The notes beneath the pieces are model-generated. The model searched no databases. It had not been told where the DNA came from and saw nothing but the letters and a program-made list of their open reading frames with translations. 60,537 nt of DNA from Xenorhabdus kozodoii (GTDB lineage Bacteria; Pseudomonadota; Gammaproteobacteria; Enterobacterales; Enterobacteriaceae), in the NCBI RefSeq assembly GCF_002632875.1, contig NZ_NJCX01000020.1, forward strand, positions 30,560 to 91,096. The letters run 5' to 3'. The first letter of the stretch is position 1; the number at the start of each line of letters is the position of its first letter. This document shows, one piece after another, positions 56,609 through 60,537 of the stretch. The position numbers and the translations under genes were made by a program.

Positions 56609-57155
56609 TCCTGCTACCCCTTCCATTAATTGAAAAAATTGATGGTGGCGATTCAAGCAAGGTCATCACAACTGGGAGCTACCTTCCAGCGAGGCCGAAG
56701 CCTCCCTTACCTGAACCGCCATTGAAAGGGCGATAGCAGACACACTGGTAGAAACTTCCTACCAGTGGATAGCTCTTTACAAGGGTGATGATCCTTGACC
56801 AGTGGATTTTGCCAATGGCGGGGCTACTTTAACTGATTGGTTTATCGGACTCAATAAGCGAACCAGTATAAACACTTAACTTTTTGCGTTATATGCTATT
56901 AAACAGCTCATGCAAGCTGACACTCTTGCTACTCTGGATTCAAGAAAATATGACAGTCGCACAGTACCAGAAGCAGACTTTGGATAGCGCCCAAGACTAT
57001 GCCACCAAAACAGTGTCGTTAAGTCGGTTTAAAAAAGTTAGGAGCATTGAAATCAAACACAAAAACAGCGATGCTGAGTAATTAAAGTGTATAGAGCCAT
57101 TGGTAGTGGTTCAACTAAGCGCCTTTCGAAATGATTAGTAACCTAAGGATTTTTC
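56609..57155. other. Gene-poor region with several complementary segments; possible structured RNA
   Basis: Within 56660-56825 there are local hairpins GAGGC-CGAA-GCCTC (56691-56704) and CACTGGTAG/CTACCAGTG (56743-56751, 56759-56767). Two long-range pairings, TCATCAC/GTGATGA (56663-56669, 56785-56791) and CCGCCATTG/CAATGGCGG (56716-56724, 56813-56821), are interleaved like a pseudoknot. ACCAGTGGAT occurs twice (56761-56770 and 56798-56807), so the second hairpin has an alternative partner. The part 56830-57155 holds only short ORFs without good ribosome-binding sites. An RNA is inferred, not shown. Confidence 0.4.
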
Positions 57156-57785
57156 ATGGATAAATCGATATTGGTATTTGGGACCATTTTTGCAGCTTTT
57201 ATGGCTGGCATATTTTCTCTATTCGCCCTTATTAACAATAAAGAGCAAAAAGTTTCAGAATTTAGACAAGCATGGATAGATGGACTCAGAGGAGATATAT
57301 CGGGATTGATTGCATCTATTTTCTACATTTCATACTACCACTCGACTCAACATGCAAATAACCCACCAAACCCCAAGGATATTGAAAGCTCACATAAACG
57401 ATATGTAGAGGCGTGTACCTCCCTATTGCTAAGAATTAATGCACAAGATCCGGATTTAAAAATCAGAGATATAAATCAAACTTTTCTTGATTCTCTGAAT
57501 AATATACAAAACGCGTTCAATGCATATAACTACTCAGGTGCTGCAAATCTCACCAAGGATCTTATCGATAGCTCAAAGCCATTACTCAAAGCCGAATGGG
57601 AGCGAGTAAAGGCTGGTGAGAAAACATATAAACGAACAAAAGTGTTTGCTTGGGTGCTTTCAATATCAGGGCTTGCTCTTGCATCGGTTTTTTTGTTTGC
57701 AAATTACAAAGTAGTCGGTGAGATAAGCATTCAACAGCTAAAGTTTAATTCAATGCCACAGACTACGGTCGTTGAATTACAGTAG
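57156..57785 (+). CDS. Hypothetical membrane protein with two transmembrane helices
   Basis: I do not recognise this 209-aa protein. It has a transmembrane helix at each end (about 4-26 and 166-186). The roughly 130-residue soluble part between them is predicted helical and rich in polar residues (conserved-looking EFRQAWIDGLRGDISGLIASI). A short periplasmic or cytosolic tail follows. A clear AAGGA ribosome-binding site lies 6-7 nt before the ATG. It stands alone between the structured region and the phage remnant, in AT-rich DNA. Its topology recalls small membrane proteins carried by mobile elements, but no function can be given. Confidence 0.75.
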   Translation: MDKSILVFGTIFAAFMAGIFSLFALINNKEQKVSEFRQAWIDGLRGDISGLIASIFYISYYHSTQHANNPPNPKDIESSHKRYVEACTSLLLRINAQDPDLKIRDINQTFLDSLNNIQNAFNAYNYSGAANLTKDLIDSSKPLLKAEWERVKAGEKTYKRTKVFAWVLSISGLALASVFLFANYKVVGEISIQQLKFNSMPQTTVVELQ

Positions 57786-57976
57786 ATGTTATTCTTAGGG
57801 TGTGAATGTATATATCTCGCTAATAGCTGATTATCATATTTAGTCGCGCTTTTCAGCAGAATACCTGCTAGATAAAGTAGCGGCTAATCCCAAAAAGTGT
57901 GTAATATCTAACTTTCTGATCATTTGATTTCATTGACTCCTATACTGTAAAGGTATTAAAAAAATCAATACGCTAA

Positions 57977-58657
57977 CTAAATTCCGTCAAAACTATCCAG
58001 CCGTTGCTTTTGTTCATCATTGAGGCTAAATGCAAACTCTTCATGCTCGGCTTGCCATGTGCCAAAACTCATCAGAAACGCAATCGCAGAATCGATTTTA
58101 TTCGCCGATTTCTTCTTGTTCGGTTTGACAGGGAACAACTTAATACTGACTTCTTCCATTTTCGGAGTGGTTGTCTCGCCGCGTGACTTACCTTCTTCCC
58201 CGTGTGCCACTGCTGCGCCACCAACCGAAACAAGCTGCTTATACTCGTTGCTGCGTGTGGTCTTGATGGTACAGATTTGGCGCATGACTGACTCACAGGT
58301 AAGTTGCTGCATGATCTGCTTATTCAGTTCGGGGATAACGGTATAGCCGCCCTCTGACGGAACGCCCGTGGATAAGGTGCGGGTTTCTCCGGTCAGAATA
58401 TAATGGCGGAATTCATCATTGCTGAGGTTATCGCGGGTTGGTTGGGTTTTACCTGCCTGACTACGCTCATCATCGGCAAGGGTTTCATAACGGGCAATTT
58501 CCGCATTCAGGGAATCGGACTGGCTGCGCAGTTCGTCAAACTGTTTGGCTTCATCATTGGTTAGTGAGCGTTTTTCATCTCCAGCTTTAGTGAGAAGGGA
58601 ACGCATTTGATTTGTTAGGATAGATTTTTGCTGGCGTAATTCGAGTAGTTTTTTCAT
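57977..58657 (-). pseudogene. Deletion fusion: HK97-type major capsid protein N-terminus joined to large terminase C-terminus
   Basis: The 226-codon ORF begins as an HK97-family capsid protein. A delta-domain coiled coil (MKKLLELRQQKSILTNQMRSLL..., about 1-75) leads to the start of the mature shell domain (STGVPSEGGYTVIPELNKQI; ETTTPKMEEVSIKLFPV). At about residue 177 (nt ~58126) it changes abruptly to KPNKKKSANKIDSAIAFLMSF, the conserved C-terminal helix region of large terminase subunits, and stops after FDGI. A full capsid protein would be about 390 aa. The frame is preserved across the joint. An ancestral order capsid-...-terminase on this strand, with everything between deleted, explains it. 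ATG 58657 is preferred over the upstream TTG. No functional capsid can form. Confidence 0.82.
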
Positions 58658-58712
58658 TGTGTTTTTAATCAATTTATTTTCAATAAAAGATATTTAACAA
58701 CATAAAAAATAA

Positions 58713-58738
58713 TAAAAAAGCCCTCATAAGATGAGGGC
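58713..58738 (-). terminator. Terminator of the membrane-protein/DUF2867 cassette
   Basis: An 8-bp perfect stem GCCCTCAT/ATGAGGGC (58720-58727, 58731-58738) is followed on the minus strand by TTTTTTATT. It lies between the cassette and the capsid fusion, which run in the same direction, so the cassette is a separate transcription unit. Confidence 0.9.
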
Positions 58739-58782
58739 GAAACATATGAAAGCATGAATACAAAAAAATTACATTATTTTAC

Positions 58783-59451
58783 TTAATGCGTTTCATCATA
58801 TTCTTTAATGAGTTGTTTTATTTTACTATAACTAAAATAGTTTGGAATTCCCGAGCTAAAAAAAGCCAAAAATAATATAAATATTATAAAGTAAGAAAAG
58901 AAAAATAAAGATAATTTAACACCACCATCCACAGCACCTAAATAAGCAACTATAGACAGTGATCCTAATGCTCCTACAAATAAAAGCAATATTATTTGGA
59001 ATACTGTTACTATCCATACCCTGACTAAATTAGACAGACTGATTTTCTCCACTAGTCTTGAATCCTTCACAGGAAATAAAGAATAAGATCTCTTATATAA
59101 TTCCATAGGGATGTTTTTATTTTTATGAAAGAGAATTAACTTTGCCCAAATATTTTGGGCATCAACGCTAAGATTACATTTTAAATAAAAGGAGTTTATA
59201 ATCCTAATTTCTTCATTTTTTGCCAATGCCCTTATATCTTCTGATATTCTCTCGTTATTTGATATCCTTCGAAGAGACTTTATTTTTCTGAACAAATTTT
59301 TCTCTGGATTGAAAAGAACAAATACCTTATACAGTAAGGTTGTATGTACATTTACAATGGTAAAAACAAAAAGTAAAAACATGAAAATGAATAATAAAAA
59401 CCCTATCCATCCATGATTAATTATTAGCTCCTCACTTTTAACTAAATCCAT
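58783..59451 (-). CDS. Hypothetical membrane protein, three transmembrane helices
   Basis: I do not recognise this 222-aa protein. ATG 59451 has AAGGG 6 nt upstream and is preferred to a TTG two codons earlier. One long hydrophobic helix (about 15-38) is followed by a basic, charged cytosolic-type domain (about 50-140, with many Lys/Arg/Asn). Two further helices (about 145-170 and 178-203) and a short charged tail complete it. The gene is extremely AT-rich. It lies 33 nt downstream of the DUF2867 gene and shares its transcript, ended by a strong terminator. Confidence 0.78.
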   Translation of the reverse strand: MDLVKSEELIINHGWIGFLLFIFMFLLFVFTIVNVHTTLLYKVFVLFNPEKNLFRKIKSLRRISNNERISEDIRALAKNEEIRIINSFYLKCNLSVDAQNIWAKLILFHKNKNIPMELYKRSYSLFPVKDSRLVEKISLSNLVRVWIVTVFQIILLLFVGALGSLSIVAYLGAVDGGVKLSLFFFSYFIIFILFLAFFSSGIPNYFSYSKIKQLIKEYDETH

Positions 59452-59484
59452 AATCAACCCTTATTATTAATTTATGAGTTATTC

Positions 59485-59994
59485 TTAATATTTTAATACC
59501 TGACCAACTTTAGATAACATCCCCCTCACAATGCTGCCATGAGTAAGAGATACAGGTATCATATACACTTTCCCAAAAAAATTATGCGTTATCACAGATG
59601 CGGTCACAGTAGCTATACAACCGCCTTTATGATTATCATCAGAGAAAATATTCAGAGATATCAGCACCATCAAATGTATGTCCTTAGACAATAGACATAT
59701 TTCATCATCACTGATACGTACAATCTTAAAAAAATCGATATAGCTTCCAGCGTGAAGTTCTTTATTTAAATTCTCATCTGAGAATCCATGAATTTTTTCT
59801 ACACCAGCAAGACTTGATATTTTATCTCTTATTGCAAAAGACAGGCGTAACCATAATGGTGTTTTTTGTGTCATTTGATTATAAACATCAAGGGCAGTCA
59901 TTTTGTTTTCAATAAAAACTTTCTGCTGACTATAATAACCTAGATTATCTTTTTTATCTAAAAGCAAAACACCGAATTTATCACGATAGTACAT
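59485..59994 (-). CDS. DUF2867 family protein
   Basis: This 169-aa protein matches the DUF2867 pattern: an early WLRLSFAIRDKISSLAGV helix, GSYIDFFKIVRISDDEICLLSKDIHLMVLISL, then VTASVITHNFFGKVYMIPVSLTHGSIVRGML. The conserved HN-x-x-G-(R/K)-x-Y and histidine-containing C-terminal helix are present. The family has no established function. GGTGA lies 5 nt before ATG 59994. It is first in a two-gene unit with the membrane protein at 58783-59451. Low GC suggests horizontal origin. Confidence 0.8.
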   Translation of the reverse strand: MYYRDKFGVLLLDKKDNLGYYSQQKVFIENKMTALDVYNQMTQKTPLWLRLSFAIRDKISSLAGVEKIHGFSDENLNKELHAGSYIDFFKIVRISDDEICLLSKDIHLMVLISLNIFSDDNHKGGCIATVTASVITHNFFGKVYMIPVSLTHGSIVRGMLSKVGQVLKY

Positions 59995-60151
59995 GTTTCA
60001 CCATAATATTATTTACTAAAAAATAGTTTCCATAGCACTAATCAATATTACTAATTAGGTATGTCATATGATCTGAGCAGCCATCAGTTTGTATCTTTAT
60101 TATACTTCTATATCCCTATATCATCATTCATATATAACTACATAGATTTTC

Positions 60152-60489
60152 ACGGGATAACGGGATATATAGATATTTTTGTATTTATTTCAAATGGTTA
60201 TCCTACCCCATTTTATCCCACTTATCCCGTAGCACAGAAATACTATTTTTAACTCTTTAATATTCAATTAATTATAGCCTATCAAAAAAATCTTTTTCGG
60301 GATAACTAAATTATCAGAATACAACATTATCTATCTTCACATCACATTACGGGATGAAATGGGATAATACGGGATAATTCAAAAAAACATAACTTACTGA
60401 TTATAGATAATTAAATGTTTTTTATCCCGTTACCCCGTCAAGGCGGGAGCGTGAAATTTTTGTTAAAAAAATTCGGATTTGACGGATAA
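60152..60489. repeat. Iteron cluster ACGGGATAA, probable replication origin of the satellite
   Basis: Four exact copies of ACGGGATAA (60152 and 60369 forward; 60222 and 60422 reverse) and about six one-mismatch copies (60160, 60213 reverse, 60298, 60349, 60360, 60482) occur within 340 bp. Two clusters, 60152-60230 and 60298-60377, flank a 67-bp AT-rich core. Flanking iterons around an AT-rich core are the layout of SaPI-type origins. A replication role is inferred. The whole region 59995-60537 has no credible gene. A possible plus-strand start (ATG 60534, GGGAAG 7 nt upstream) lies at the very edge. Confidence 0.65.
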
Positions 60490-60537
60490 GAAAAAATAGC
60501 ATTTTATACCCCTTTTTATCGGGAAGTGTTCTCATGA

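Larger units (their letters stand above)
56351..60537. mobile_element. Accessory region with remnant of a capsid-encoding phage satellite or prophage (right end outside window)
   Basis: Right of fis the genes are phage-type or orphan: a Ner-like regulator, a capsid-terminase fusion, a cassette with its own terminator, and an iteron cluster. Base composition drops markedly (58680-60537 is very AT-rich). The left boundary is only approximate; no integrase, direct-repeat attachment site or primase is seen in the window. Capsid preceding terminase on the coding strand is the order of capsid-forming phage-inducible islands, not of typical HK97 phages. That supports a satellite, by inference. Confidence 0.55.

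Noticed and set aside
56884-57081. Small plus-strand ORF (65 aa, or 44 aa from ATG 56950)
   Set aside because: There is no ribosome-binding site, no recognisable domain, and a different short frame overlaps it. Probably chance.
60061-60252. 63-aa plus-strand ORF in the iteron region
   Set aside because: It is built from the AT-rich and iteron repeats, has no ribosome-binding site, and its composition (Tyr/Ile/Phe rich) is typical of AT-rich noncoding DNA.
60152-60489. CRISPR-like reading of the repeated ACGGGATAA motif
   Set aside because: The repeats are only 9 bp, occur in both orientations and have irregular spacing. No CRISPR array is seen anywhere in the window.

Overview
The window is chromosomal DNA of an enterobacterium of the Morganellaceae type, most likely Xenorhabdus or a close relative such as Photorhabdus. 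Three things point there: full-length proteins that align closely with Escherichia coli housekeeping proteins, moderate GC content with AT-rich intergenic regions, and a complete 127-bp ERIC element of the kind common in these insect-associated bacteria. This placement is inference from composition and gene order, not from a database match.

Layout, left to right. (1) 180-9187: the Hfq-dependent small RNA ArcZ, convergent with arcB, then glutamate synthase gltBD. E. coli yhcC is missing between arcB and gltB. (2) 9526-10119: an unrecognised secreted protein with an internal repeat. (3) 10328-17948: sspBA, rplM-rpsI, zapE, zapG, degQ and degS. zapG is flanked by a pair of small palindromic repeats. 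(4) 18006-31181: a large cell-envelope block with murA, ibaG, mlaFEDCB (lipid asymmetry), yrbG, kdsD, kdsC, lptCAB (LPS synthesis and export), rpoN, hpf, ptsN, rapZ and npr. (5) 31559-38735: an accessory-flavoured stretch with a periplasmic broad-specificity racemase, rnk, pmbA, darP, an exported barnase-family RNase with its barstar inhibitor, tldD and a nitrilase-family amidase. (6) 38732-54393: yhdP, rng, maf, mreBCD, acuI, aroQ, accBC, yhdT-panF and prmA. csrD, which E. coli carries between mreB and acuI, is absent; that gap holds the ERIC element. (7) 54610-55965: the dusB-fis operon with its conserved growth-rate promoter.

Right of the fis terminator (about 56030) the character changes. 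Here lie a Ner-type regulator, a region able to fold into several helices including a possible pseudoknot, and an orphan two-helix membrane protein. They are followed by the remains of a capsid-encoding phage satellite or prophage. Its key relic is a chimeric ORF that joins the first ~177 residues of an HK97-type major capsid protein to the extreme C-terminus of a large terminase. Next to it is a separately terminated two-gene cassette (DUF2867 protein plus membrane protein). A cluster of ACGGGATAA iterons flanking an AT-rich core looks like a replication origin. The element continues past the right edge of the window.

The novelty candidates are concentrated in 56.0-60.5 kb: the iteron origin, the cassette, the capsid-terminase deletion fusion and the structured region. 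The barnase-barstar pair and the racemase come next.
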